A stretch of 64,000 nt of DNA from Welwitschia mirabilis (lineage: Eukaryota; Gnetophyta; Gnetopsida; Welwitschiales). Shown here one piece after another: positions 10,973 through 24,462 of the stretch. Every line of letters starts with the position of its first letter. Position 1 is the stretch's first letter. The stretch spans positions 84,184,230 through 84,248,229 of the forward strand of contig JBOZIK010000001.1 in assembly GCA_051453625.1 (NCBI GenBank). Direction: 5' to 3'. The notes below the pieces were generated by a model. The model saw nothing but the letters and a program-made list of their open reading frames with translations, ran no database searches and was not told where the DNA came from. A program made the translations under genes and the position numbers.

Positions 10973-13900
10973 TTTTTTCCTATTTAATTTCATTTTTATC
11001 ATTTCATTTTAATATAATATCATTTCCTAATATCTTAAACTTTTAGACGCTGTCTCCTTAGGCATCATGATTTCTCATGTTAATGCTTATAAATGTCATG
11101 AAATCATTTGCAAAAATATCTCATATAAATAATTATTCATATCCATCAAATTACTTCTCATCAATGCCTCATTAGAAGGGTATATAATGTAGAAGTATTT
11201 ATAAATATCAAAGAGTACTTTCTTATGTCAAAAATTTATTCATTAAATGACCTTCATTATAGCATTGGATAATTTTCATAAATCCCTTAAAGACCTATCA
11301 ATTGCAATTAAAACATGCTTTACAAATACTATTAAAAAAGCCAACTTAGCCTCTAATAATAAATACTTACTAGTTTTATGTTTTAATGTTGCAAGGACTT
11401 CTATTCTTTTAGTGATATGATCTAACTTCCTAAGCATAATTATTTCCTCTTCTAGTTTATACATCCTAGGTGCTAATGATTTGTGTTTATTTTTTATTTT
11501 AATATATCTCATTATATCTAGTAGGTCTATTTCAATGTTTAGAAATGTTAGGTATGTTTTCCAAGTTTTCTATGCATTCTAAGATCTCATGGATATGAAA
11601 TTTTCTCAAGTATGTACACTTCTTAATAATCTCCATCACTTAAAGTTATATTTGTGAATTTTTTTCATAAGGTTTTAACATATTGAAATTCTTTAGAAAG
11701 TGTACTTTATTTTACTCTTGAAAACACCTAATATTGTTCTTAAACTTATTAGATTTATGACCTAAAAATAATTTTTCTAAGAATTTATGTGAAAAAACCC
11801 TTCATACTCTTATAGAGCAAAGTTTTCATTTACATGAGTAGGATTCCACTTATTATTTTACAAAAACGAAGAAAATTTTCATTTTAATTACTTAATATTT
11901 CTTTCTATAGATTATGTTTAGGCTTAAAATTCATTTAAAAGTTTAAATAAATCTTTGGAATATAAGGCATGAAATGTAGATAATAGATTAATGATTGTTG
12001 ATTTTATGTCAATTTAGTTTATGTAAGAAGGTAGAACTACAATAATGAACATGCCTAACCATTCTAGTTTTCATAATTATTTTAGTATTTTATTAAGTGC
12101 TTTTATTTTTTTTCAAATTAAATAAAATTAATGAATTTTGAAGAATATTAAAATCATTTCTACTTAAAGTTTTACCAATATCAAATGAGAAATTTGAATA
12201 ACCCTTATCAAATTTAATATTAAAGTTTTATAGGAGTGGTTGCTATTTAGGTTGTCCATTTTTTTTCATAAGAACTCAAATAGTGATGAATATAGTCTAC
12301 TGTTGCATGAATTATTAAATTAAAAAATGTTTTATAACTAATATTTCAATGCAAAATAACATATTTTATTAAAATAAAAAATTGCAAATGATGACAAAAA
12401 GTAGCAAGAGTATAAGAGCATTGATGAAATGTGAATAGAATTAATAAACTTTTAGTTTTCACATTGTAAAAAAAAAAAGTATGGATTAAATAATTTAACA
12501 AATACACAAGTAACATAGGTAGTCTGACATAAATAAATTTTAATTCTATAATTTTCATTCATAGAATTTAATTACCTATCAATTGTGCAACACACATCTA
12601 GGATTTATGAATTTTAGAAATAATAATAAACTTATTGTATTTATAACTAAAAATTTAATAAATTAAACTAAGATATAATAATTATACCATTCCCATATTT
12701 AAAATAAGTTTTTATAAATCCATAATCCTATGTTGTGGTTATACATAATGCTACAAAATCTATAATTATAAAAATAAATACATAAATTTTAATACTAAAA
12801 ATTTAAATAATAAAAGAAAAATAAAAAACTCTTTATAAAAAAAAGTTCTTAACAATTTGAGGAACACTCATTGAATCCCTAGAAATGATGTCAAAAAATT
12901 TCAATTCCTTGGTCTTTGTAATACATTATGATCTATAAAAGATGTGTTCTAATGGTCAAGGCATATGTACTATTTTAAATTTAGAAACTTGGACTCATAT
13001 TATGGTATAGTTAACCTTAATTATTATTAGTTTATAAGAACTACAAATATATTTTGAATCTTTTAAGAACTCTGAAGTGTTGCATAAATTGATGTTTACT
13101 ATAAGAAGATACTATAAAGTAATTAACTAGTAAATTGATATCTTCTCTTAGAAATTTAAAATAACTATTTACAAGATAATCTATTATATAAATATTTGAT
13201 AAGTAAGAAATATTCTACTAAGTATAACTTAGTTTTTAACTAGATAATAAATTACTCTTAGGTAGATTTTAAATATAAATAAATTACAAGGTGGGAATAT
13301 CATTTCTTCAATGAAATATAGTAAAGTACTAAGATAGTATGAAGGATATCCTCTAGATATATCAATCATATAAACCCTTTGAAGTATTAAATACTTTGTT
13401 ATATAAGTATCAAATAATAGTTAAAGGATACTAACATATCATTAATAATCTTAATTAAATAGATATGGGAAAAAACTAAATTTAATCATAGATAAAAACA
13501 CATTTATCAATGATTCAACCACTATAGAGAATAATATATTAGAGTGTAATCCATTGCACAATAGTGAAAAAATGAAATATTCAATTCCTCATATCTAAGA
13601 ATAGAAAAATAAGGCTTATAACCTCATGATAAGATAAGCCCTAGTTACGGCCATTGGAATTTTAGAAATTATGGAGTTCTTATGGATGATAATAAGTGGC
13701 ATTCTAATAAAGAAAAACTTTAAGCTTTAGTACCAATCATGGATGAAAGATAGATGAATAACAAATAATGCTTATATTCTAGGATAGGTTAGTTAATTAT
13801 ATCTTTTCTTAGGATTTAAGTTATCATTAGTATGTTTTTATTATTTGAAATATGAAAAGTGATAGATCTTCTTAAGTAAGACATAGTTATGTAGTTCTTT

Positions 13901-16900
13901 AGTTATCATGAACTAGTATAAAACTAGGTTATAAAGTGGATTAGTTATTTATCATTTATTTGAAATGTCTTCAAATGTAGAGCTTACTTGGATTCATAAT
14001 GCTAATGATGTTATAGTTCTGATGATAACACTAATGTCCTTAGCTAGATTAGCTTCTATGAATCCTATGTAGCTTATATTATCCGATATATAAAATACAA
14101 TAAATCAATCCTTACTAATAACAATTTCAATAATTCATAGATGAACATTATTTATAATAAATTTATTATTGATATGGTATCTAAAACCTTAAAAATAATA
14201 TTTCTTTACTAGAATTAAGAGTTTAAAAATGTAAAACTATAAGTTAAATAGGTTACTTCTTATATTAATGTGTAAATTTCAAGATGATAGACATAGTATA
14301 GGAATGAGATATTAGGATTCAAATTTACACATTTTTAAAACATATCTATTTTTTATTATCAATTATATTGAAAAATGTTAAGAATTTCTATTTAACAAAT
14401 TATTCATCCTTGACAATGATATGGAACAATTTACCCCTGAGAACCATAATTACAACTTTAAGATTTGTAAACCTAACTAGCTTAGAGAGCCTAAATTTTT
14501 AATGTAAAATATAAGTACTAATATATGAATGGATTATTTTCTAAATTTATATTTAATTTATTTTGGAATGTTTACCCAATGGATGCATAGATTAGATAAC
14601 TAAGTAATATATTAAAGGCATATATCTATACACTTAGTTCCATTCATGAGGAGGAGTATGAACTTAATAATTGATGGATATTTTTGATGAAGTTCTACAT
14701 AATAGGATTCTTTAAAAATTTATATCATTTTTTAATCATAATTAATACTAAGTCTAAACTAACTTATTGATTTTTACACTTTTTAATATACAACTATAGA
14801 AATAGAGATACTACTATAGAAGCATGTTTATATTTGATCTTTGCATTTGAAATATTTAATTGAGAAAAATATTTTACATTCATATAATAATTACAAGGGA
14901 ATAAGGAAAATTACTAGTAATAAAGATAGGTACTCATAATGTAAAGATGATTCAAGAAAATAAAACAAAGCAGGTAATTACTTAAAAGGGTATACAAAAT
15001 GAACAAAAGATCATATTTTAAGAAGTAGTCATTGAAGAGGACTTAAAAACCAATACCATGCTCATCAAAAAAAAAAAAAAAAGAATATGATGAAGATGGG
15101 AATGAGGTAAGTGGTGCACCTAGAGTTTAATATGAATAAAATCAAATGTTTTTACTTTTTTTAGTTTTAAAAATAATTTTCTAAGACTAATTTTGGTTTC
15201 TTTAAGAAATATAATGTTATCTTTCTTGGTAAATATTCAAGTATATGATAAGTATTTCTCACTTTAAGAATTGGTTTAGGTAAATGTTTTAGTTTCTAAA
15301 CTTATGAGAAGTTTGAAAATATATTTATTTTATATTTTCTTCATATGACTAGCATTGTAACCTTTTTTTATTTATTTAGAATTTAAAAAAGTCTTTTAAT
15401 CATTAAAAAACAAAAGAATCCTTTACATATGATGAAAAAATTATTTAAATGTAATGGCTTCTTTATAAATATAAAAATAATTATCTAGATACTATGATTA
15501 ATCATTTATATTACTCAAAAATATGATAAGATGTTGAAGTAGTATTTTGTAAGTAACATTTGCTTAACATCAAAAATAATTTTATTTTTATAAATGTATA
15601 CAATTAAAATATTCTAACTCATAGGTACAATTTAAAAAAATATCTATGTAATTATGAATTACTTTATTATTTATTTAGTCATACCTCCATAAAAATGAAC
15701 AAAGGATTTATCTTTTTTTAAATAAAAGAGAACTAAAAAAATTGAGAAGTTTCTTTACCATAATATAAAATTATTTTTTATGATAATATATAATAACTAT
15801 CAACCCTACATTCTAAGGGAATTTTTTGGTGATTTAGTATTTTTTGATTTCTTTAGTATTTATTTTCTCTCTAAGTTTTTATCTAATCATCATCTTTTCT
15901 TAATGAAACAAATAATATAAAAGTATACTTATTAATAAATTACACTTATTAATATAAAATAAACTATTTTCATAATCATTATTTAACTAAAACATCTAAC
16001 ATATTAACAAGTTCAGAATAAATTATATCTAGTCTTATTATTTTTAACCTAAATTATTCTTCTATTTATTATGCATAGAATGCTTGATCCATGTTTACAT
16101 AAATTGTTTAGTTTCTTAATATATAGTTCATACATTATAAAATAAATAAGAATAAAATTATTAATGAAGAGTATTATCATTAGTTAACTAAATCATATAT
16201 ATTATAATATAAATAATTATTATTGAGTATGTATACCTAAGCTATCATTTTTTAATCTTTAAAGTAGAAATACAATGCAAATATAATCTCATTCTCTAAT
16301 AAACTCATTTTAGTCCTTTAAGTATTTTGATAAAGTTATTATCCTCTTTATAAAAGCTTTACATATTCAAAATAATGCAAGCATAAAAATTGTAATCAAA
16401 GGAGAAAATAATTACTAAGATACATTTATCATATAAAACTTAAAAAATGTAAATAAAAAAGTTCAAAAATAAAGCTGTAAAAATATTTAATTTTATTTAA
16501 GCAAATCACTTCATCAGTTGATAATTTTTATTTCCAATCATCTATCATAAATCTTATTAAAGCTATTAATCCTATGATGAATTTGAGGTTCATGGTATCT
16601 ATAATATACTTTTGATGATGTTCTACTACAACTCTATTATAAACATTCAATTGACATTGATGGCTACTCTAGATTATATACTTATGTAACTTTATCGAGG
16701 AATATAATGGAATTAGATCCCCTTCTAGGACATACAATTACCATCACTTCCTTCTATATATTTATATGTTAATTGAATTATTTTTTTAATTTATTTTTAG
16801 ATGGGCTAACATATGCATATTTATCATGTTCTCTTTTAAGGTAAAAATGTTGTTTAATAAATATTTGTAAAAATAGTTTTTGACAAGTCTTAGAACAAAC

Positions 16901-17247
16901 ATTATAACTTAAATATGAGATATAATAGTCTAATATGTAACAAATTAGTTCTAATATATCGAAATAACTAGAAATGCATAAATACCAAAAAATTTGGTAT
17001 TCATTTCATATCATTTTAGTAAATCATTTCCAGTACACGATACTATAGTTGATGTAATTTTTAACATTTGCAATAGATTTTATATTAATATTTAGAATAA
17101 CAAATAACATTTGAATATTTATAATAATCATTTTTATATCTCTAATAGCCTAAAATTTATAGGTTGTGACCATGACTTATCATATAATATTCATTTCTAA
17201 TACATCTAAGAATCACCATCAATTATAAAAAAATTGAATAAAAGATG
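10973..17247. other. 6.3 kb AT-rich stretch, nothing recognised
   Basis: I found no retroelement domain, primer site, long open frame or RNA gene. The minus-strand frames at 11276-11512 (78 residues) and 12346-12558 (70 residues) have low-complexity, Leu/Ile/Lys-rich composition and no motif. A short perfect palindrome lies at 16982-17000. This may be very old repeat debris or ordinary intergenic DNA. Confidence 0.4.
16982..17000. repeat. Short perfect palindrome
   Basis: ATACCAAA and TTTGGTAT (8-bp arms) around AAA. No function is inferred. Confidence 0.8.
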
Positions 17248-17845
17248 TGTTGGTGGCCTAAATTTCACTTTAAAAGTAATTAATTAAAATAATGAAATTG
17301 CAATTAAGCTTAATATAGGATGATTTAATCAATGAATGTTGTAATCTAGAGAGTGTAAGGCAATAATTTAATGAAGCAGATAAATAAGAAATAATACACT
17401 TTTAATTTCAAACAAATGTTTTTGATCAATTCTGTGTTTTTGTAGTGAAAAAAGGGAAATTGACAACGCAACTATTCTAATGCACAATGCAAAAATGAAA
17501 GAGAGATAAGATGCAAGCCTATGATAACCAAATTTTTGAGTTATTGTCACCCACCTCAGCTCTTATGATCTATTTCTAATTTAGAATTAATCTAGGAAAT
17601 AGTATTGATTAGACTTCAATATGAATCATAAAAGAAATCATAAGAATTAAAGAATAAAGACATTTTATTAAATGAATTAAATATCTTATAATACTTTAGT
17701 AAGGTAGTAACTCCTCAATATCAGAAGCATAGCCTAATCATCAAGAATAATCTCTCTTATGCTTAAATGAATTTTTGACTCTTTAGATACCTTTGTCACC
17801 AATCCTCCAATGCAAAGAAGATGATTAAATTGTGTCAAATGGAGG

Positions 17846-17854
17846 TTTTTATAG
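17846..17854 (-). promoter_or_regulatory. TATA box of LTR promoter
   Basis: CTATAAAAA on the minus strand, matching GATATAAAAA at the homologous place in the other LTR. Confidence 0.5.
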
Positions 17855-18073
17855 CTTCCCTAAGATGGTTATGAGTCAGGAAGGTTGATACAAGCAAAGA
17901 GACGTAATTAGGCATAAACTAGATCTTAATTTACTTGATTAAGAAGATGTTATGGCATTGTCATGTTATTATTATCATGGGAATAACATGTGACATGCCA
18001 TCCCTTCATCATCTAATCATAGTCCCCCACGTCAGAAACTCATTGGAATTTGAATTCGAAAATTAATGGATAT

Positions 18074-18099
18074 GTCATCCCCTATGTCATAGGGATGAC
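18074..18099. repeat. 26-bp hairpin-like motif in U3
   Basis: Left arm GTCATCCCC, spacer TATGTCAT, right arm AGGGATGAC; eight of nine arm positions pair. The homologous motif in the other LTR is at 29679-29704. Confidence 0.8.
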
Positions 18100-18186
18100 A
18101 CACTCCAAGACAGCCATGCCAACACACCACATTAGCCTCATCAAGTTCATCTTCATAAGCCTGCTTCAAATTCCTTTAACCTTGTG

Positions 18187-18212
18187 GTCATGCCCTTTGT
18201 TGTGGGGATAAC
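18187..18212. repeat. 26-bp hairpin-like motif in U3, second copy
   Basis: Arms GTCATGCCC and GGGGATAAC around TTTGTTGT, followed by a half-site 'agggatgatagtc'. Homologous to 29792-29817. Confidence 0.75.
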
Positions 18213-18435
18213 ATCAGGGATGATAGTCATTTTTTTTGTCATTTTATTTACTTTTTTCTCCAACTTGTTCCTTAGTTGAATTCTTATTTTTCTAGATGAA
18301 AATATGAAATTTAAGATCATAATTAGATTGTTAGATCTGTTTAGGATAAAATGCCTAAAAATGATTGAATTGCATTATTGTTCCCTATAAAACATCACCA
18401 ATTACACTATTAAAACATGATAATTTGGGATTACA

Positions 18436-18452
18436 AAATAGCCCTCCACCTA
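18436..18452 (-). promoter_or_regulatory. Polypurine tract next to 3' LTR
   Basis: The minus strand reads GGTGGAGGGCTATTTT just before the LTR, a purine-rich tract in the position where plus-strand DNA synthesis is primed. Confidence 0.5.
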
Positions 18453-18734
18453 GCATTTCATCAGTTCCTCAATAAACAAAGTAAAAGAAGACTTTGTAAT
18501 GCCAAATTTCCAAGGAATGAAAACCTCAAAGTCAAATTAAAAGTTACATTACATGTTTAGATAAACTGGCAATTTAAGATAAAAGAAAGTCATCATCATT
18601 ATATAAGTGTTGATTACCAATTCCAAAAAAAACAATATGCCTAAGTACAATGATATTAAACAAATACAATTTTTTACAAAACTTAAAACTACATCAATAA
18701 TCATGGGTCCTTATGTGAAGAGGACTGAAACTCA

Positions 18735-19940
18735 ACCTTGCCACCTATCTCTATAGTTGGCTTAATGATAGGCTCCTCAATATTTAGAAAGTAATGAGAG
18801 ATGTACTCTCATAGGATGGATGCGGTTATATCATAATGGACATGGATTATCTTAAGGATGTCCACTAAATTATCTTATTAAATATTGATCACCCTCTCTA
18901 AGGTAGCTTAATTCTACTCCTCTATAGTATGGACACGTGTCTTCAACTGAACAAGTTGTGAATATAGCCTCTAATCCATCCCTTCTAACAATGTAGTAAA
19001 CTCATCTAGGATTATGCCTCCAACTACTTGAGGTTATCCATGGAGAGGTAACTATCCTGTAGGTGCCTTACCAGGAGATGGTGAAGCCATATCAGGTATC
19101 TCTATCCCCAATAATCTAAAATAGGTATCATCAGCTATGATATGGATTGAGTGAGGATTCTTCGCTAGAATGGGGATATCAAGTATTCAGAAGAGAGCAC
19201 TCTATAAATAAGGATAAGAGATGGTAGAAAATCTATTCTTGGTTCTCATATATCTCAATCAGTACCAAATAAAGGTAGCTAGGTCCATCCTCTCTGTCTG
19301 ATGAATATGGGCTAAAATCTAAAGGTGAGAATCATGATGAACTAGAGAGATTTTATGGATAATGGCTCAGTGAAGAATGTGGTAATAGGATAGCAAATAT
19401 GTCACAGCAACCCCTCACTGATCATCACTTACATGATATGATAACTCTAGCCGAATGATGTAGGTTTGTCTCTCTGACTCATCCCCACTAAGATCAATTT
19501 CCTCCTCATCTCTGAGAAATCCTATGATAGTTGTGATATGTTATGGCTCAATATATATGTGGTGTCCTCCTATAGTGTCCTTGATCTAGTTATAACATGA
19601 GTCATCCTTCCTAGTGGCTCAAATAACATTAAAGATCTAGTAAAACTAAGTAATCTCAACCCTATAGTAAGAGCCATGAGTATTTAATAACTAGTCTCGA
19701 ATACCAAGCTCCTTTAGTGCATGGTCTAAGCTAGGCTTAAGTATCTAAATGTAGTTACTAAAATGCATCTCCCTCTAGTAAATGGTAAAATCAAGGCTAT
19801 GCCTTCACTCTTGGAGAATAGTCTTTCATTCTTATTATTCTACTACCTGAGTAGTGACAGAGAATGTGCAAGTTTGAGAAGAGGATGTACTTATGTTACT
19901 ACATGAAGAAATCCATAAAATGTATATGTGCCACTTTAAG
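18735..19940 (-). pseudogene. Accessory ORF downstream of pol (plant transposon-protein-like)
   Basis: One minus-strand frame reads as protein for about 350 codons with many stops of the kind made by C-to-T change. Recognisable runs are 'TIGGHHIYIEP', 'HITTIIGFLRDEEEIDLSG', 'DESERQTYIIRLELSYHVS', 'LRYMRTKNRFSTISYPYL' and 'DDTYFRLLGIEIPDMASPS'. The layout (an FY motif, then a G-x-x-hydrophobic strand, then 'I...IGF') resembles the domain often annotated as putative plant transposon protein in gypsy elements. The function of that domain is not established. It sits between integrase and the 3' LTR, where Athila elements carry a non-pol ORF. A similar ORF is at 35290-36500. Assignment is from memory of the pattern only. 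Confidence 0.5.
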
Positions 19941-20538
19941 AAAAAATGGAAAAATATTCATAACTTTATTTGTAGGCAATCAAATGTTCTCCCATAAGAA
20001 CCGAACATAGCTAATGAAACAAGAATTGATTTGATACCTAACATGGCAAAAACTACCATGAACTAAGTGCGTAATGAGTGAAAAACTCCAAAAATTAAAG
20101 AATATGAAATTTGAATTTAGTAGATAAAATTTGATTCCGTAAGTTTCTAAGCATAGATCAGCCAAAAATATAGATGGGTTTGGAGATAAATCATCTGATA
20201 TGGCCTATAATAAAAGAAATAAGTAAAATTTAGAAATTTGGAACCATGGGAAAAGATGAAGAATTACCTCATTTTAATAAAATATAACTAAATTACTTGC
20301 AATTAATAGCTCCAAAGCTAAAAGATGGTTAAGGCACCTGAGAAAAGTCAGAGGAGACAAGTGGCATAAGATTTGATGTGAAAATGAGGGAGAAAGAGGG
20401 GCTTATAAAAAATCTATTATACTATCATCCCTTGTATTATGGAGAGGACATCAACAATGACATATGTGTTGATTTCTCTATTGTATGAACGATGTGGGAC
20501 ATAACCATACAAAACAACCAAGTGTAAAAATCATAGTC

Positions 20539-20564
20539 ATCATCCCTTATGTTGTGTGGATGAC
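20539..20564. repeat. 26-bp hairpin-like motif (internal copy)
   Basis: Arms ATCATCCCT and GTGGATGAC around TATGTTGT. Weaker relatives with the same spacing lie at 20424-20449 and 20992-21017. Confidence 0.65.
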
Positions 20565-21364
20565 AATCAAAATAACAGGCTTTCCCAATTTGAATTGAGC
20601 CTAAATTTTGAAGTTAAACCTTAAGAATGGAGGACATTTCAATCATCAATTTAATTTCTATAAATTTTAACATTGTAATCATAAATTGTAAAAATGCCAA
20701 TATGATGAAGGTAGGCTTTAAAATTTTTATAAATATAGGCTCAAAGTTGAAAATAAATCATGGATCCTAGTTAATGATCTATGAAGGATCTAGTATGAAG
20801 GATTAATTCCTCCAATTAGCCAAAAATAGCATTTAAAGGGGTCTAGTAAGGAAGTCTGAGAAAACTTTAGTGTTTTAACTAATTTCCTGATTTTAAACTG
20901 ATCCAAATTGAAGTGCCTTTATGTTTTCTGACTAAGAGAAGAATAAGGATCATGAATTAGGTAGTCTATTTGCTAGAACTTGAAATTTTATATCATCTCC
21001 CTTGTCATGGGAAAGACTTAAGAAATGGCAGTCTTGTAACAAGTGTTATGGCCTTATTTCTGGAAATGATAGATGAAACGACATATTCTTTAAATGCACA
21101 TGCATAAGATAAATTTATAATTTGAAATGGGGTAGTCATATGAATATCAAAAAGTATTAATAAATGTTAGACACAATAGAAATTTGAGGTAAAAATGGGT
21201 CATGAGGTGATCGAGACATAAAAATTAGAAATTAAAATTTGAGAATTGAAGGCGGAATGCAAAAAATTGAGCCCTAGCGTGTTCAAAGGTCAATAGTTGA
21301 ATGACAGAATGCATAAAGTCCATAATGGATAACTTCATTTAGCTACAACATTAAACCCCGAAGA

Positions 21365-21374
21365 NNNNNNNNNN
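21365..21374. other. Assembly gap (10 N)
   Basis: Ten N. Confidence 0.99.
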
Positions 21375-22239
21375 AATTTTAAGAGAATGTAATTTGGTTT
21401 TGTGAATTTTTAACTTAACTATTGAATTATAAAACAAATGGATTTAAATAGCATAAAGAAGGTTGGTCCCTTTTATTCTAGATGCTAACCTAACAAGACC
21501 ATCATAGAATAAATTGTTATACTAATTAATGTGAAAGATATACATGACACAATACTTTAAAGATAATAAATTCAGAAGTAGTGATTATGAAGAGATGCTC
21601 ATTAAGGTACTCATAGAAATTTTTAAGTGTTTTTTATCTTCCTTATTCTTTCTTTATTTTCCTTCTCTCTATTTTTTTTAATTGTTTTATTTAGAAAGGA
21701 AGATTAAGTGTCAAGAGAAACTATTCCCATAAGAAAAGGGATCCATAAGAGAAGGGATCCATAGGTGAAAACCCAATTATGACCAACTATCCCCTAGATG
21801 GAGTCTCCAAAGCTACCATATCACACTGCCAAAAGAAAAGGGATCTAAAATCCAACTATCCCTTTGATGCACTTATGGTAGAATATCATGGAATTAATCA
21901 TCATTTTTTTTCTTTTGAATGTATTTGCACTTTTTTAATAAGGTAATTGATGAGTATCAAGGATTCATAGGTATTTGAATACCTTGAGTTTGGATAAAGC
22001 CAAACTCATTACTTGTTTAAACATTATGAATCTTGATGATGGAGCATTGATCATGTGAAGGATGATTAAGTAGTATGACAAATCTAAGATAGGCCAAGTT
22101 AAGACACCATCTAGACAATAACAAAGGGGAGGGACTTCTATTTTTCAAGGAGAGGGTCCTCTAACTCAACTACTTCTATCATGTTAACTAAGTAATAACA
22201 ATCATTGGGTGACTAATAATGCTTTAAATGTTTTTCATT

Positions 22240-23350
22240 TACCTTCATTATTTCATAAGTTTTTAGGTTAGAAATCTTATCTAAACCATTGGAATGCACT
22301 TTACAAATTAGACATGGGTTTAACCATCTAGAAGTTAGTTTTTTATGAATTAAATAAACTTTAGCATTAAAGATTAAAACATACTAGCTAGGGTGAAAGT
22401 CTTTATGCATAATGTTTTTATCATGTCAATGTTTGGCTTGGGCTTTAACTATAAGTTGGCGATGGAAATTCTAGATTTTATTTTCATCAAGGTGATTTAA
22501 TTAGATTAATGTTTCTTAAAGATTATTAGCATGAAAAACAAGATCAATTTGATGAACTATTTTATAAGAATTATAGCACACATTAGCTAAAAGCAAACAT
22601 GTTTTTATATAACAAGTTCATAAGAAGAGAAACTTAAAGAATTACACCAAGTCATACGATACACCCAAAGGACATTATTGAAATGAAGTGTCCATGATTT
22701 TTGATACTAGAGTTTGAAAATTAATTTCTTGATCTCATGATTAACATTTTTAGCTTACCCATTTGATTAGGGATGATAAGAGTTAGCTATTCTATGTTCA
22801 ATCCCAACTAAAAATAAGAGTTTCCTAAGGATCTTATTAATAAAGTAAGTACCTTAATTAGAAATAAAAATTCTAGGAAATCCAAATCTTTGAAATATGT
22901 TTGATCTCAGAAATTGGCAAATAGTTTTTGCAACATAAGTCTATGTAGGAATAGCTTCAATCCATTTTGTTACATAATCAACTACCACTAAGATATAATG
23001 TTTTCCATATGAAGGTGATTTGAGAGGACCTACAAAGTCTATACTCCAACAATCAAAAGGTTCACATTCCAAGATAGGTATAAGAGGCATGTTATGAGTT
23101 CAAGTAAGACCTTCAAATTATTGATAAGAATTACACTTCCTAGCAAAGTTAAAGGCATCTTTAAATATAGAGGAACAATATAATCCTGAATTTAATATTT
23201 TCATAGCAATATTTTGGCCACAAAAATAATGTTCACAAACTCCACCATGACAAGGAAGAAGAATGTCTTTTTGCTCCCATTTGAAAATACATTTGTGCAT
23301 GATTTGATCTTTGCATTGCCTATATAGATGAGGTTTGATCCATTTGTAGT
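22240..23350 (-). pseudogene. Ty3/gypsy integrase (catalytic Asp changed, in-frame stop)
   Basis: Reading down the minus strand: core start 'CEPFDCWSIDFVGPLKSPS' then 'GKHYILVVVDYVTKWIEAIP', keeping the first catalytic Asp (23037-23039). Next comes 'FQRFGFPRIFISN' followed by a stop and 'GTYFINKIL'. Active relatives have SDxGTxF here, so the second catalytic Asp is Asn (22857-22859), directly followed by a stop (22854-22856). 'HRIANSYHPNQMG' follows. The C-terminal part retains 'KKLTSRWLNPCLICKVHSNG' (GPY/F-like domain) near 22260-22350. It could not integrate DNA as it stands. Confidence 0.8.
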
Positions 23351-23645
23351 CACCTATCCTATGGAGGAAAGATTTTCATTGGTTTCTATTCCAATGAGAA
23401 TGTGTTTGAAGTGTGATAAGATAATTCACGATATCAGCATACCAAGGAGTATGTTATTTTGAGGATACTTCATAAATTCATTTAACCATAAAAAGTTATT
23501 CATTTGGTAAATCATAATAATTGGGTTAATTGGAAGAATTAAGAGAAGTATTTAAAGGAATTATAGAAAGATGATCAGATACTAAATTTTATTTTCCTAC
23601 TTTGTATACTATCATTAAATTGAATTCTTATAATAAGAGTACCTA

Positions 23646-24027
23646 TCATATCAGGTGTGTACTAGAATCTTTATTTATCATTGGATACCTAACGAAAGCA
23701 TGATCTGTATAAACATAAACATGAAAATCAAGGAGGTAATGTTGAAGTTTGTCTAGATAAAAGATGATTGCTAGCATCTCATTTTTAGTAGTTAAGTTAA
23801 GCATCAGAAAGGGTTTTAATAATGTAGCTATTACTTTCATTTCTTTCTCATGTTTTTGTTCTAACATCCCACCTATAGCAAGATTACTAGTATCATACAT
23901 TAACTTGAAGTCCTTATTCCAATCTAATCCACTCACTATGGGTTTATTGGAAATGGTAATTTTCAGATTCTCAAAGGCTTGTTGGCATTTATTACACCAT
24001 TTATATTTAACATTTTTTTCTAAAAGT
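23646..24027 (-). pseudogene. Ty3/gypsy RNase H and end of RT
   Basis: The frame is open across the whole stretch and continues into the N gap. It shows the RT-RNase H connection ('KWCNKCQQAFENLKI'), the RNase H start ('LMYDTSNLAIGGMLEQ') with its first acidic residue, 'LTTKNEMLAIIFYLDKLQHY' and 'VYVYTDHA'. RNase H degrades the RNA strand of the RNA/DNA hybrid. Length and order match the gypsy family. No stop is seen in the sequenced part, unlike most neighbours, but the element lacks a working integrase. Confidence 0.85.
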
Positions 24028-24462
24028 NNNNNNNNNNNNNNNNNNNNNNNNNNNNNNNNNNNNNNNNNNNNNNNNNNNNNNNNNNNNNNNNNNNNNNNNN
24101 NNNNNNNNNNNNNNNNNNNNNNNNNNNNNNNNNNNNNNNNNNNNNNNNNNNNNNNNNNNNNNNNNNNNNNNNNNNNNNNNNNNNNNNNNNNNNNNNNNNN
24201 NNNNNNNNNNNNNNNNNNNNNNNNNNNNNNNNNNNNNNNNNNNNNNNNNNNNNNNNNNNNNNNNNNNNNNNNNNNNNNNNNNNNNNNNNNNNNNNNNNNN
24301 NNNNNNNNNNNNNNNNNNNNNNNNNNNNNNNNNNNNNNNNNNNNNNNNNNNNNNNNNNNNNNNNNNNNNNNNNNNNNNNNNNNNNNNNNNNNNNNNNNNN
24401 NNNNNNNNNNNNNNNNNNNNNNNNNNNNNNNNNNNNNNNNNNNNNNNNNNNNNNNNNNNNNN
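24028..24462. other. Assembly gap (435 N) inside RT
   Basis: It hides the centre of RT, including the YxDD catalytic motif. Both flanks are in RT reading frames of the same strand, and the gap length is compatible with the missing RT core. Confidence 0.99.

Larger units (their letters stand above)
17248..18435 (-). mobile_element. 3' LTR of Athila-like element (1188 bp)
   Basis: Aligns end to end with 28822-30039. Both begin TG(T/C)TGGTGGCC and end GATT(A/G)CA on the plus strand, giving TG...CA ends. It contains a minus-strand TATA box (17846-17854). Upstream of that, in U3, are two 26-bp hairpin-like motifs (18074-18099 and 18187-18212). The two LTRs differ at roughly one base in seven or eight by eye, so the insertion is old. 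Confidence 0.85.
19941..22239 (-). other. Non-coding 3' region of the Athila-like element
   Basis: No open frame. It contains three more 26-bp motifs (20424-20449, 20539-20564, 20992-21017) and a 10-N gap. The segment 21775-21815 ('gaccaacta..cccc..tggag.ct.c..agctacca') matches 38166-38206 in the partial element to the right, showing that both carry the same 3' region. The minus-strand frame at 19980-20165 is chance. Confidence 0.55.

Noticed and set aside
11276-11512. Minus-strand 78-residue frame as a small gene
   Set aside because: No recognisable domain, promoter or conserved context; Lys/Leu/Ile-rich as expected from AT-rich DNA.
13630-13740. Protein-like run 'SPSYGHWNFRNYGVLMDD' on the plus strand
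   Set aside because: Short, stops on both sides, no family recognised; could be chance in AT-rich DNA.
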